NCBI RefSeq assembly: GCF_004345645.1
Contig: NZ_SLWS01000003.1
Location: 372,001 to 436,000, forward strand
DNA length: 64,000 nt
Reading direction: 5' to 3'
Source of the DNA: Actinocrispum wychmicini
Lineage (GTDB): Bacteria; Actinomycetota; Actinomycetes; Mycobacteriales; Pseudonocardiaceae
This document shows, in pieces, positions 53,024-61,562 of this stretch (its first letter is position 1; every line of letters starts with the position of its first letter). The translations under genes were made by a program, and so were the position numbers. A model generated the notes under the pieces. It was not told the origin of the DNA. It saw only the letters and a list, made by a program, of their open reading frames with translations, and made no database searches.

Positions 53024-54412
53024 ATGACGACCGAAACAGTGCTGCGCGCACGTCACGACCTGTCGTTGCCCGGCCGGCTGGCCAAGTCGGCCGCGATCAC
53101 GGGCGCGGGCGCTGTCATGGCGACCGCCGAGTTCACCGGCTGGCTGGCCGAACGCGCCGCCGCCAACTCCTTCCGGGTGGACCGGGTGCCACTGTCCGAA
53201 CTGGACGCCTGGTCGGCCGACCCGGCCACCGGGAACCTGGGCCACCGCAGCGGCAAGTTCTTCACCGTCGAGGGACTGCACGTCGTCACCGGCGAAGGCC
53301 CGTTCCCGGAGTGGCAACAGCCGATCATCAACCAGCCCGAGGTGGGCATCCTCGGCCTGCTGGTCAAGGAGATCGACGGGGTGCTGCACTTCCTGATGCA
53401 GGCCAAGATGGAGCCGGGCAACCCGAACCTGGTCCAGCTGTCGCCGACCGTGCAGGCCACCCGGTCGAACTACACCAAGGCGCACAAGGGCGCCGCCGTG
53501 AAGTACCTGGACTACTTCACCGAGCCCCGGCGGGCGACGGTCCTGCTGGACGTGTTGCAGTCCGAGCACGGCGCCTGGTTCTTCCGGAAGTTCAACCGCA
53601 ACATCATCGTCGAGACGCAGGACGAGGTCGTGCCGGACGACGAGTTCTGCTGGCTCACGCTCGGCCAGATCGGCGAACTGCTGCGGCTGGACAACGTGGT
53701 CAACATGGACGCGCGCACGATCCTCGCCTGCGCACCGATGCCGTACGACGAGGCTGGGGCGTTACGCACTGACGCGGACCTGCGGTCGTGGTACGCCGCC
53801 GAGCGATCGCGGCACAGCGTGCAGGCCCGCCGCATTCCGTTGTCCTCAGTAGACGGCTGGGCGGCGGCCGACGACGGCTCCATCGTGCACGAACGCGATT
53901 GGTACTTCCGCGTGATGGGTGTGCGGGTGCAGGCCACGAACCGTGAGGTCGCCGCCTGGACCCAGCCGTTGTTCGAACCCCGGGCGATGGGCCTGGCCGC
54001 GTTCCTGGTGCGACGGTTCGGTCGGGTGCCGCACCTGCTCGCGCACGCGCGCATCGAGGGAGGCTTCCTCGACGCCATTGAGCTTGGCCCGACCGTGCAG
54101 TACACGCCGAAGTACTACGAGCACCTCAGCGGCTCGCAGCGCCCGCCGTTCCTGGACCTGGTCGCGACCGCCGACCCGGCTCGGATCCGGTACGACGTCG
54201 TGCATTCCGAGGAGGGCGGCCGGTTCCTCAACGCCGAGGGCCGCTACCTGATCGTGGAGGCTGACGAGGCGACCGCTCCGGCGGACCCGCCGCCCGGCTA
54301 CCACTGGTTCACGCCGGGGCAGCTGAACACCCTGGTCAGCCACGGCCGGTACGTCAACGTGCAGGCGCGCACCCTGCTGGCCGCTCTCAACACGTACGCG
54401 GTCGAGCTGTAG
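53024..54412 (+). CDS. NDP-hexose 2,3-dehydratase
   Basis: 462 residues made of two tandem NDP-hexose 2,3-dehydratase domains (~1-250 and ~260-462). Each has the family signature: LVQLSPTVQATRSNYTKAHK and ELGPTVQYTPKYYEHLSG. Removes the C-2 hydroxyl from NDP-4-keto-6-deoxyglucose, the committed step to 2-deoxysugars (TylX3/EryBVI/OleV family). ATG 53024 follows GGGG. With the aldo/keto reductase it shows that the product is glycosylated with a 2-deoxysugar; nucleotidyltransferase, 4,6-dehydratase and glycosyltransferase are not seen here. Confidence 0.92.
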   Translation: MTTETVLRARHDLSLPGRLAKSAAITGAGAVMATAEFTGWLAERAAANSFRVDRVPLSELDAWSADPATGNLGHRSGKFFTVEGLHVVTGEGPFPEWQQPIINQPEVGILGLLVKEIDGVLHFLMQAKMEPGNPNLVQLSPTVQATRSNYTKAHKGAAVKYLDYFTEPRRATVLLDVLQSEHGAWFFRKFNRNIIVETQDEVVPDDEFCWLTLGQIGELLRLDNVVNMDARTILACAPMPYDEAGALRTDADLRSWYAAERSRHSVQARRIPLSSVDGWAAADDGSIVHERDWYFRVMGVRVQATNREVAAWTQPLFEPRAMGLAAFLVRRFGRVPHLLAHARIEGGFLDAIELGPTVQYTPKYYEHLSGSQRPPFLDLVATADPARIRYDVVHSEEGGRFLNAEGRYLIVEADEATAPADPPPGYHWFTPGQLNTLVSHGRYVNVQARTLLAALNTYAVEL

Positions 54413-54443
54413 CGCGTCCATCCACTTCAACTGAGGGGAACCG

Positions 54444-55658
54444 ATGGCACAGACCCCATCCACCGCCGAGATCACCCCGGTGCGGCTGCCGACCAGCCGG
54501 GAGAACCCGTTCGACCCGCCGCCCGAGCTCGCCGAGCTGCGCGCGGACGGTCCGGTGTGCCGGCTCGCCTACCCGGACGGGCACGTCGGCTGGCTGGTGA
54601 CCGGGTACGAGGCCGCGAGGTTCGTGCTGGCCGACTCCCGGTTCAGCTCGCGCATGGAACTCAAGCGCAGCCCGGTCGAGCGTGCCGGCGCGGGAGCCAT
54701 CATGGGCCGCCCCGCCCTGCCCGGGAACTTCATCGCGATGGACCCGCCCGACCACACCCGCTACCGCCGGCCGCTGATCGGGCGGTTCACCAAACGCCGG
54801 ATGGCCGAGCTGCGGCCGGCCATCGAACAGATCGTCGAGCAGCGGCTGGTGGCGCTCGCGGCGGCCGGCGCACCGGCCGACCTGGTGGACGTGTTCGCCC
54901 GGCCGATCCCGGCGCTGGTGATCGGCAAGTTCCTCGGCGTGCCCGACGAGGACTGCGACATCCTGCTGGACACCACCGCCACGGTGGTCAGCCTGACCGC
55001 GACCGCCGAGGACGTTGGTGCCGCGTTGCGGCAGGTGCACGAGTACTTCGTCGAGTTGCTGCGTCGCAAGCAGGCGGAGCCGTCTGACGACCTGATGAGC
55101 GACCTCGCCGCCGCGGGCGGGCTCACCGACCAGGAGATCGTCGGCATGGGCATGCTCCTGCTCGGCGGCGGCCAGGAGACCACGGCCAACATGCTCGGCC
55201 TGGGCACCCTGACCCTGCTGCAGCACCCCCGGCACCTGAAGGCGATGCGGGACGACCCGGACGCGGTCGAACGGACCGTCGAGGAACTGCTGCGGTACCT
55301 CACGGTGGTCCAGTACAGCCCGACCCGGACGCCGGTGGCGGACGTGGAGGTCGAGGGGCAGCTGATCCGCGCGGGCGAGGTCGTCACGTTGTCGCTGCCG
55401 GCCGCCAATCGCGACCCGGCCCGGTTCACCCGACCGGAGGTGTTCGATCCGGACAAGTCGGTCACCGACCACCTGGCGTTCGGTCACGGCCTGCACCACT
55501 GCATCGGTGCGCCCCTGGCCCGGCTGGAGATGCAGATCGCCTACCCGGCGCTGCTCAACCGGTTCCCCGACCTGCGCATGGCGGTGCCGGTCGAGGAGAT
55601 CCAACGGCGTGAGGACGTCAACGTCTATGGCGTGCATTCCCTCCCTGTCTCCTGGTAG
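54444..55658 (+). CDS. Cytochrome P450
   Basis: 404 residues, class I bacterial P450. I-helix oxygen motif GGGQETTAN (the usual first Ala is Gly, acid-Thr pair kept), ExxR in EELLRY, and heme ligand Cys in FGHGLHHCIGAPLAR. No membrane anchor. RBS GAGGGGAA upstream of ATG 54444. Next to deoxysugar genes it likely oxidises the polyketide core or sugar; needs a ferredoxin and reductase from elsewhere. Confidence 0.93.
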   Translation: MAQTPSTAEITPVRLPTSRENPFDPPPELAELRADGPVCRLAYPDGHVGWLVTGYEAARFVLADSRFSSRMELKRSPVERAGAGAIMGRPALPGNFIAMDPPDHTRYRRPLIGRFTKRRMAELRPAIEQIVEQRLVALAAAGAPADLVDVFARPIPALVIGKFLGVPDEDCDILLDTTATVVSLTATAEDVGAALRQVHEYFVELLRRKQAEPSDDLMSDLAAAGGLTDQEIVGMGMLLLGGGQETTANMLGLGTLTLLQHPRHLKAMRDDPDAVERTVEELLRYLTVVQYSPTRTPVADVEVEGQLIRAGEVVTLSLPAANRDPARFTRPEVFDPDKSVTDHLAFGHGLHHCIGAPLARLEMQIAYPALLNRFPDLRMAVPVEEIQRREDVNVYGVHSLPVSW

Positions 55659-55746
55659 CCCGGCCCGTGGCCCGGCCACCGACCACCTGGTCGGCGGCCG
55701 GGCCACACGTGTGTGCACCGGCTCGACGGCTTTGGCCGGGCTTTAG

Positions 55747-55786
55747 CAACTTGAGTTGTCAAACAGCGATTAGTCAACTAGAGTTG
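55747..55786 (+). promoter_or_regulatory. Promoter with two CAACTNNAGTTG operators, probably leaderless
   Basis: CAACTTGAGTTG (55747-55758) and CAACTAGAGTTG (55775-55786) are 5-2-5 palindromes 28 bp apart. They overlap a good promoter: -35 TTGTCA (55756-55761), 17-bp spacer, -10 TAGAGT (55779-55784). The ATG at 55792 lies seven bases after the -10, so the transcript should be leaderless. The second palindrome covers the -10, as expected for repression by the HTH protein encoded first. Confidence 0.7.
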
Positions 55787-55791
55787 CTTGC

Positions 55792-56031
55792 ATGTCCGAG
55801 AGCGAACCAACGGAGCTGTCCGACATCGCCGACGGTCTCGCGGCTGCGGTCGCGCTCCGTCAGTTGGCGGACCAGCTCGAAGATCTGCACGTCGAGCGGG
55901 CCATGCGCGAGGGATGGTCTTGGCCGCAGGTGGCCGAGGCGCTGGGTGTCACTCGCCAGGCCGTGTACAAGAAGCATTCCGGGCGTCTCGCCGACGTCGG
56001 AGTTGAGCTGCGGAGACGGAAAAATGCCTAG
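55792..56031 (+). CDS. Small helix-turn-helix DNA-binding protein
   Basis: 79 residues, ATG 55792. N-terminal helix, then a helix-turn-helix in WSWPQVAEALGVTRQAVYKKH and a basic tail ELRRRKNA. Found in actinomycetes directly before a Clp N-terminal-domain protein. It overlaps that gene by eight bases. It probably binds the two palindromes in its own promoter and thus controls the HTH/Clp-N/MFS operon; what relieves it (perhaps the Clp-N protein or the cluster product) is inference. Confidence 0.8.
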   Translation: MSESEPTELSDIADGLAAAVALRQLADQLEDLHVERAMREGWSWPQVAEALGVTRQAVYKKHSGRLADVGVELRRRKNA

Positions 56032-56500
56032 TGGACCGGATCAATCGTTGCCACTACTGGTGAAGGCGGCACAGACAGAGGCGCAAGCGCTGGGCGCCAA
56101 GGCGATTGAGGCGGAACACCTCCTGCTCGCGATCGCCGCCCAGCCGGACTCCCCGGTCGGCCAGACCTTGCACCGGTTCGGGTTGCTGCACGACCGGCTG
56201 ATCGACCTGATCGGCGGGGAACGTGCGCGCAGCCTGGCGTTCATCGGGATAGATCCCGCGTCGGTGGGACTGCCGAGCACGCCGAAGAAGACCCGAGGGC
56301 GGTTGCCGCTCGCGACGTCCAGCAAGCAGGCGCTGGCACGCGTGGTGGAGAACTCCAACCGCCGCAGGGACAAACTCAACGTCGCGGAACTGTTGCGGGC
56401 GATCGTCGGCACCGACGCCGGGACTGTCGCCCGGTTGCTGGCCATGGCCAATGTGGACCGCGCGGACCTGATCAACCACTTGGAAGGGAGGGAACTGTGA
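56024..56500 (+). CDS. Clp N-terminal-domain protein
   Basis: 158 residues from ATG 56024. Two Clp_N repeats of the ClpA/ClpB/ClpC N-terminal type: LLVKAAQTEAQALGAKAIEA with EHLLLAIAAQ, and LPLATSSKQALARVVENSNR with VAELLRAIVG. No AAA+ domain follows, so it is an adaptor-like stand-alone domain. In ClpC this domain binds substrates, adaptors and antibiotics such as cyclomarin (family knowledge). Translationally linked to the HTH gene before it and the exporter after it, it may sense or sequester a ligand. Confidence 0.82.
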   Translation: MPSGPDQSLPLLVKAAQTEAQALGAKAIEAEHLLLAIAAQPDSPVGQTLHRFGLLHDRLIDLIGGERARSLAFIGIDPASVGLPSTPKKTRGRLPLATSSKQALARVVENSNRRRDKLNVAELLRAIVGTDAGTVARLLAMANVDRADLINHLEGREL

Positions 56501-57972
56501 TGGCGCGCAAAGAGCGGGCCGCGGTCGAACCGCTGCCCAAGGCCTTGAAGATCCTGTTGCTCATCATCGTCCTGGGGACGTTCCTCGTCCAGTTGGACGC
56601 GACCATGCTCGGGGTGGCGCTGAACTCCCTGCGGGAGACGTTCCACGCCGACATCCCCACGATCCAGTGGGTCACCACCGGATACCTGCTGAGCATGACC
56701 ATGGTCATCCCGGTGGTCGGCTGGGCCACCGACCGGTTCGGCGCCAAGACGTTGTGGCTCACCGCGATCGGCATCTTCGGGGTCGCGTCACTGGCGTGTT
56801 CGATGGCATGGGACGCATCGTCGCTGATCGCGTTCCGCGTGGTGCAGGGCCTCGGCGGTGGCATGCTGCTGCCGTTGGCGCAGGCGATTCTGGCGCAGGC
56901 GGCCGGCCCGGCCCGGCTGGGTCGGGTGATGGGCGCGATCGGCATCCCGTCGGTGCTCGGCGTGGTGCTCGGCCCGGTCCTCGGCGGCACCCTGGTGACC
57001 GGCCTGGACTGGCACTGGGTGTTCTACATCAACCTGCCGGTCTGCCTGATCGCACTGGTCGCCTCCATGCGACTGATGCCGGCGGACGAGCCGAACCCGC
57101 AGCGCGGTGCGGTCAAACTGGACGTGGTCGGCCTGCTGCTGCTCTCGCCCGGTCTGGCGGCCGCGATCTACGGGCTGTCGTTGGTCGGCAAGTACGGCGG
57201 CTTCGCCAACGCCACCGTGCTCACCTGGCTGATCGGCGGGCTGGTGCTCATCGCCGGGTTCGTCGCCTGGTCGCTGCGGCCCAAGTCGACCCCACTGATC
57301 GACCTCAGGCTGCTGGCCCGGCGTGGCTTCGCGGGCGGCTCGCTGGTGCTGTTCTTCCTCGGCCTGGTGATGTACGGCATCAGCCTGGTGGCGCCGCTGT
57401 ACTTCCAGCAGGCCCGAGGCTGGACCGCCCTGCACGCGGGGCTGCTGAACCTGCCCATGGGTGTCGGTACGGCGATCGCCCTGGCGGGCGCCGGCCGCTT
57501 CGCCGACAAGGTCGGACCACGGCAGGTGGCCCTGGTCGGCGCCGCGCTCGCCGCGATCGGCGTCGGAGTCTTCACCCAGGTGACCGACACAACGGCACAA
57601 CTGGTCCTGATCGTGGGCGGGTTCGTGGCCTCCCTCGGTCTGGCGTCCCTGAACGTCGCCGGGATGACCGCGGGATTCCGGGACGTGCCCAGGCCGGCAC
57701 TGCCTCGGGCCTCCAGCTCACTGCGGATCTTCCAGCAGTTCGGCGGCTCGTTCGGCGCGGCCGTGCTGGCAGTGGTCCTGCAAGGCCAGATGACCAGCGC
57801 GGCACCTACCGCCGCCGGTGTGTCCAGCGCCTACGCGAACACCTTCTGGTGGGCCGTGGCGTTCCTGGTGGTGGCGGCGCTGCCCGCACTCCTGCTGCCA
57901 GGCACTCCCGCTCCCACTGCGGGTGAGGAACTGCAGAAGGCCGCGGTGACGGAGGAAGCTTCTGCCAGTTGA
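56500..57972 (+). CDS. MFS exporter, DHA2/EmrB type
   Basis: 490 residues, about 14 transmembrane helices. LDATMLGVALNSLRETF (DHA2 motif D1), GWATDRFGAKTLWL (motif A) and GIPSVLGVVLGPVLGG (motif C) mark a proton-driven drug exporter. ATG 56500 (GTG 56497 possible) overlaps the Clp-N stop. Likely exports the cluster product and confers self-resistance, switched by the HTH protein. A strong terminator follows. Confidence 0.92.
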   Translation: MARKERAAVEPLPKALKILLLIIVLGTFLVQLDATMLGVALNSLRETFHADIPTIQWVTTGYLLSMTMVIPVVGWATDRFGAKTLWLTAIGIFGVASLACSMAWDASSLIAFRVVQGLGGGMLLPLAQAILAQAAGPARLGRVMGAIGIPSVLGVVLGPVLGGTLVTGLDWHWVFYINLPVCLIALVASMRLMPADEPNPQRGAVKLDVVGLLLLSPGLAAAIYGLSLVGKYGGFANATVLTWLIGGLVLIAGFVAWSLRPKSTPLIDLRLLARRGFAGGSLVLFFLGLVMYGISLVAPLYFQQARGWTALHAGLLNLPMGVGTAIALAGAGRFADKVGPRQVALVGAALAAIGVGVFTQVTDTTAQLVLIVGGFVASLGLASLNVAGMTAGFRDVPRPALPRASSSLRIFQQFGGSFGAAVLAVVLQGQMTSAAPTAAGVSSAYANTFWWAVAFLVVAALPALLLPGTPAPTAGEELQKAAVTEEASAS

Positions 57973-57980
57973 TCGGGCCG

Positions 57981-58022
57981 AAGGGTTGCCTCGGGACTTT
58001 GTTCCGGGGCAACCCTTTTTGT
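57981..58022 (+). terminator. Rho-independent terminator after the MFS gene
   Basis: GGGTTGCC and GGCAACCC form an 8-bp stem extended by CGG/CCG pairs, with a TTTTT tail, starting nine bases after the MFS stop. It ends the HTH/Clp-N/MFS operon. Confidence 0.88.
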
Positions 58023-58119
58023 GTGGGGCTGAACAGAATGCCCTCGCCGGGCGGCAGATCAACCAGGAGACAGGGGAACTGACCGCGTCCTGTCTCCCGC
58101 CCGACCTGTCAAAGACAAT

Positions 58120-58314
58120 CACAGGCGTCAAGAGGCCGGTTCCCGCTCGGGGTTGCTCGCCGCTTTTAGCCTCTTGACACCTGTGGTTGGGCTGCGCCCA
58201 GGTCGGCCGGGAGACAGAACGAAGCACAGCTGTGTTGCGCGGGCACGCGCCTGTCTGGCCATTGTGGATAGATAGATGGGCTTCGCGTCTCAGGCGCGTG
58301 TCCGCGCCTGAGAC
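58120..58314. repeat. Two hairpin-forming inverted repeats between MFS and LuxR genes
   Basis: In the 352-bp gene-free stretch 57973-58324: (a) 17-bp arms at 58120-58136 and 58169-58185 (CACAGG-GTCAAGAGGC type, one mismatch, 32-bp spacer); (b) a perfect 12-bp stem GTCTCAGGCGCG / CGCGCCTGAGAC (58287-58298, 58303-58314) with loop TGTC. The second lies 11 bp past the LuxR stop and probably terminates that gene. The first has no clear role. No coding frame is convincing here. Confidence 0.6.
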
Positions 58315-58324
58315 GGGGGCTTTG

Positions 58325-61108
58325 TCAGGGGGCGAGGAGGTAGGGCTTCAGTTTGTGTTGGAGGTCTGCTCGGCGGGTTATGTTCAGTTTTCGGTAGACG
58401 CGGGTGAGGTGTTGCTCGACTGTGCTGGTGGTGATGAACAGCTCTGTTGCTATCTGGCGGTTGGTTTGGCCGTTCACCACCAGGGCTGCTACTCGGAGTT
58501 CCGCGTCGCTGAGGTTGGTGAGGCGGTCGGTGTCGGTGTCCACTGTGGCTGGTTCTCGGCCGGTGGGGTGGCTGGGGGTGGATTTTCGGGCTTTGGGGAG
58601 CATGATTCCGTTGTCTTCGGCCAGGCGGTTGGCTCGGCGGGCCAGGGCTCGGGCTTGGTTGTCGTTGCCGGCGTTCGCCAGGACTCGGCTGTACTCACTC
58701 AGCGCGATCGCCAGCTCGTACCTGTCCTCGGCTTCGTTGAGGGCTGCGACGGCGTCGCCGAGGAGGCGCTGGGCTTCTTTGGGGGAGCTCGCGGAGGCCA
58801 GTACGCGCAGGGACATGCCCACTGTTCTGGCGTCGGTGTCCTGGATCTGGTCCAGTTGTTCGCGCAGCAGTTCGACGGCTTCGTCCTGCTTGCCCACGGC
58901 GACGTACGCCTGGGCCATCTCGATCCGCCACGGCATGATCGTGGGCATGTCCAGGTTCCAGGCGCGCATCTTGTCGCGGCAGTCCTGGAAGTCGCTCAGT
59001 GCCGCGTGCGGGCGGCCGGTGGCCAGGTGGAACCGGCCGCGGCCGTGCAGGTAACGCAGGCCGTCGAGGGTCTGGAACATCGCGTCCGGGACGGGGATCC
59101 GCAGGTACGCCGCGGCTTCCTCGTACCGTCCCATCGCGGTGTTCGCTTGCAGGACGGCGCCGAGTGGGGAGCCGATGGTGACACCCCAGCTCTTCGGGGA
59201 GATCAGGGTGAGCGCGGACCGCGCGTACTGTTCGGCCGACGCCACCCGGCCTTGGCGGAACGCGATCGTCGAACGGATCGCCTCCAACAGGGCCTGCCAG
59301 GTCGGCGCGGACTTCGCGGTCGCCTCCCGCAGCAGCGCCTCGCACCAGAACACGGCTTTGTCCAGCCTGTTCGTGTACACCAGCGAGATCAGCGACATGG
59401 TGACCGGCAGCAGGGTGCTGTCGTCCAGCCTTGAGCTTTGCAGGATCATCTCCGCCCAGTTCAGGGCGTCCTCGTTCGGATGCTGGCTCAGCACCGTGCC
59501 CAGCAGCGCGGTCGCCCGCAGGATCAGGCTCTGCACGGACGTCCGGGAGTCACCGGCCGGCGCCTTGATGTCCCACGGCTGCTCGCCGTCCTCGCCGGGG
59601 TTGCTCGCCGCGGCGTCGTTGGCCCGCACGATGTCCGGGTAGAAATACGTCAGCCACTGGCGGGCCGCGTCGACCGCGACCGGTTCCGGCGCGTCCCGCT
59701 GCTCCAGCGCCTCCAACACGTCGGCGATGTCGCCGATCCGGCCGTACCAGAGCAGCCGGGCGACCAGGTCGACCGTTGTCCGCCGGTCCAGCCGCCCGGC
59801 CAGTGCGGCCTCGGTCAGCTCCGGCAGGTGCCGGGCCGCGGTGGACGGGCTGATCCGCCACTCCGCGCCGAACAACGCGTTCTTCACCGACATCCGCTCG
59901 TTCTCGTCGGTGCTCGCCTCGTGGGCCATGGTCAGGCAGCTGATCGCGAGGCTGGTCTCGCCCTCCTCCAACCCCTGCCACGCCGCCTCACGCAACACCG
60001 CCAAGCCCCACGGCTCCTCCACCCGACCCGCGGCGATCAGGTGACGGGCCAGGACAGTCGCCGGGATATCGGTGTTGTGCAGGGCCAAAGCCGCCTTGCT
60101 GTGCAGCGCTGTCCGTTCGTCCGGGAGCAGATTCCGCAACAGGGTCGTGCGCGTCGCCTCGTGCCGAAACATGCCGTTGGCCAGCAGGCCCGCCGCGGTG
60201 AGTTCGTCGTACGCGTGCGCGATCACCTCCGGGCTCAGCTTCAGCACCTGGGCGAGCACGGTGGGGGAGGCGTACTTGTCGAGCACCGCGAGCGCTTTGG
60301 CGGTGTCCTGGGCGGGCCGCGCGCACCGGTAGAGGCAGTTCAGCACGGCCCGGCTGAAGTTCTCGCCGGGCACCAGTTCCTGCACACCCGCGCCGTTGTC
60401 CTCGATCAGCGCCCGGATCAGCAACGGGTTGCCGCCGCTGAGCACATGGCACGCGTGCGCGAACTGCTCCGCCTTGCGCGTGGCCAACTCGGCGGTCACC
60501 ATCGCCGTGGTGCCGTGCAGCGACAACGGCTTGAGCTGCAGGTAGTGACAGTGCGCCTGGTGCAGCAGGTCCGCGTGGAACTCCGGATGCGCCTGCGGCG
60601 GCCCGACGTGCTCGTTCATGATCAGCACCATCGGCGCGGTCCGCAACCGTCGCGCGAGGTGCAGCAGGCAGTCCAGCGACTCCGGGTCGCAGTACTGCAG
60701 GTCGTCCACGCCGATCACCGCCGGCCCGGTGTCCGCGACCTCCAACAGCACCTTGCTCAGCCCGTTGAGCACCTGCGGCGTCACATGCCCCGGCTGCCGG
60801 GAGTCCTCGACGTCGGTCCGGCCGTCCAACAGCCCACCCAGCTGCCGGTCGTCCTCCACCGACAGCCCGGCACTGGTGAGCAGCTGCCCGATCACGCCGA
60901 ACGGCAGGCCTTGCTCGGCGATCGACGCCGTCGCGGTCAGGAAGACCGAGCCGGCCTCCACGGACTCCTCGGCGAACGTGTGCAGCAACGCGGTCTTTCC
61001 GGACGCAGTCCCTCCTCCGATGAGCACCACTCCGCCGGAACCCTGTCGGCACGACGCGTACAGCTGTCGCAGCAACGCGAGTTCCCGATCACGTTCCATC
61101 AGTCTCAT
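58325..61108 (-). CDS. Large LuxR-family (LAL) transcriptional regulator
   Basis: About 927 residues from ATG 61108 (GTG 61135 also possible; GGGGGA sits before the ATG). N-terminal AAA-type ATPase: MERDRELALLRQLY, Walker A GGGTASGKTALLHTF, Walker B GPAVIGVDDLQYCDPESLD. Long helical TPR-like middle. C-terminal LuxR helix-turn-helix: LSDAELRVAALVVNGQTNRQ and IATELFITTSTVEQHL. LAL proteins are pathway activators of polyketide clusters. It is transcribed toward the MFS gene; a 450-bp gap upstream separates it from the tetronate cassette. Confidence 0.93.
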   Translation of the reverse strand: MRLMERDRELALLRQLYASCRQGSGGVVLIGGGTASGKTALLHTFAEESVEAGSVFLTATASIAEQGLPFGVIGQLLTSAGLSVEDDRQLGGLLDGRTDVEDSRQPGHVTPQVLNGLSKVLLEVADTGPAVIGVDDLQYCDPESLDCLLHLARRLRTAPMVLIMNEHVGPPQAHPEFHADLLHQAHCHYLQLKPLSLHGTTAMVTAELATRKAEQFAHACHVLSGGNPLLIRALIEDNGAGVQELVPGENFSRAVLNCLYRCARPAQDTAKALAVLDKYASPTVLAQVLKLSPEVIAHAYDELTAAGLLANGMFRHEATRTTLLRNLLPDERTALHSKAALALHNTDIPATVLARHLIAAGRVEEPWGLAVLREAAWQGLEEGETSLAISCLTMAHEASTDENERMSVKNALFGAEWRISPSTAARHLPELTEAALAGRLDRRTTVDLVARLLWYGRIGDIADVLEALEQRDAPEPVAVDAARQWLTYFYPDIVRANDAAASNPGEDGEQPWDIKAPAGDSRTSVQSLILRATALLGTVLSQHPNEDALNWAEMILQSSRLDDSTLLPVTMSLISLVYTNRLDKAVFWCEALLREATAKSAPTWQALLEAIRSTIAFRQGRVASAEQYARSALTLISPKSWGVTIGSPLGAVLQANTAMGRYEEAAAYLRIPVPDAMFQTLDGLRYLHGRGRFHLATGRPHAALSDFQDCRDKMRAWNLDMPTIMPWRIEMAQAYVAVGKQDEAVELLREQLDQIQDTDARTVGMSLRVLASASSPKEAQRLLGDAVAALNEAEDRYELAIALSEYSRVLANAGNDNQARALARRANRLAEDNGIMLPKARKSTPSHPTGREPATVDTDTDRLTNLSDAELRVAALVVNGQTNRQIATELFITTSTVEQHLTRVYRKLNITRRADLQHKLKPYLLAP

Positions 61109-61562
61109 CAAGTCCCCCGGCGTATCACTTGACACGACGTACTGCCCCAGAAGAAGACTGCCCCCAGTCCACCAAACGTGACAGCGATGTCACCGACTTT
61201 TGCGGTAACCACCAACGACGATCACCGGCGATCACGGTCCCCCAGCCCGAAACCGCTCTCGACCCACCGGAGTCTGCCATGAGACTTTCGCGCTGTCCAA
61301 CATATGCAGGCGCTTACCGCCAGTCGGATGAGACGTGCGACATAGCGCTGCACGTAGGGGATTTCTCGTACGTGGCGGGTTCGCGGAGGGCATACCGAGG
61401 CGATATCGAACAATCGGCCGGGGAGTTTTGTCATGGTTAACGCCGTAGTAGGTAAGTCCGGTCACCGCGAAATGGGATCTCCTGTGGTCCATGGGACCGG
61501 ATCATCCGATGACGATCGCCTGTTCCGGTGGGCAAATGCGGTAACGCAATGCCCCACCGGAA
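61109..61562. other. Gene-free stretch upstream of LuxR
   Basis: 454 bp with lower GC than neighbours and no convincing coding frame. It must carry the LuxR promoter on the minus strand and receive the end of the tetronate cassette. A small inverted repeat GGTCC-ATG-GGACC is seen near 61485-61497. No terminator with a T-run was found for the cassette. Confidence 0.5.

Noticed and set aside
54444..55658. P450 I-helix Gly-for-Ala change as a sign of altered chemistry
   Set aside because: The acid-Thr pair and heme motif are intact and small-residue swaps at this position occur in normal P450s.
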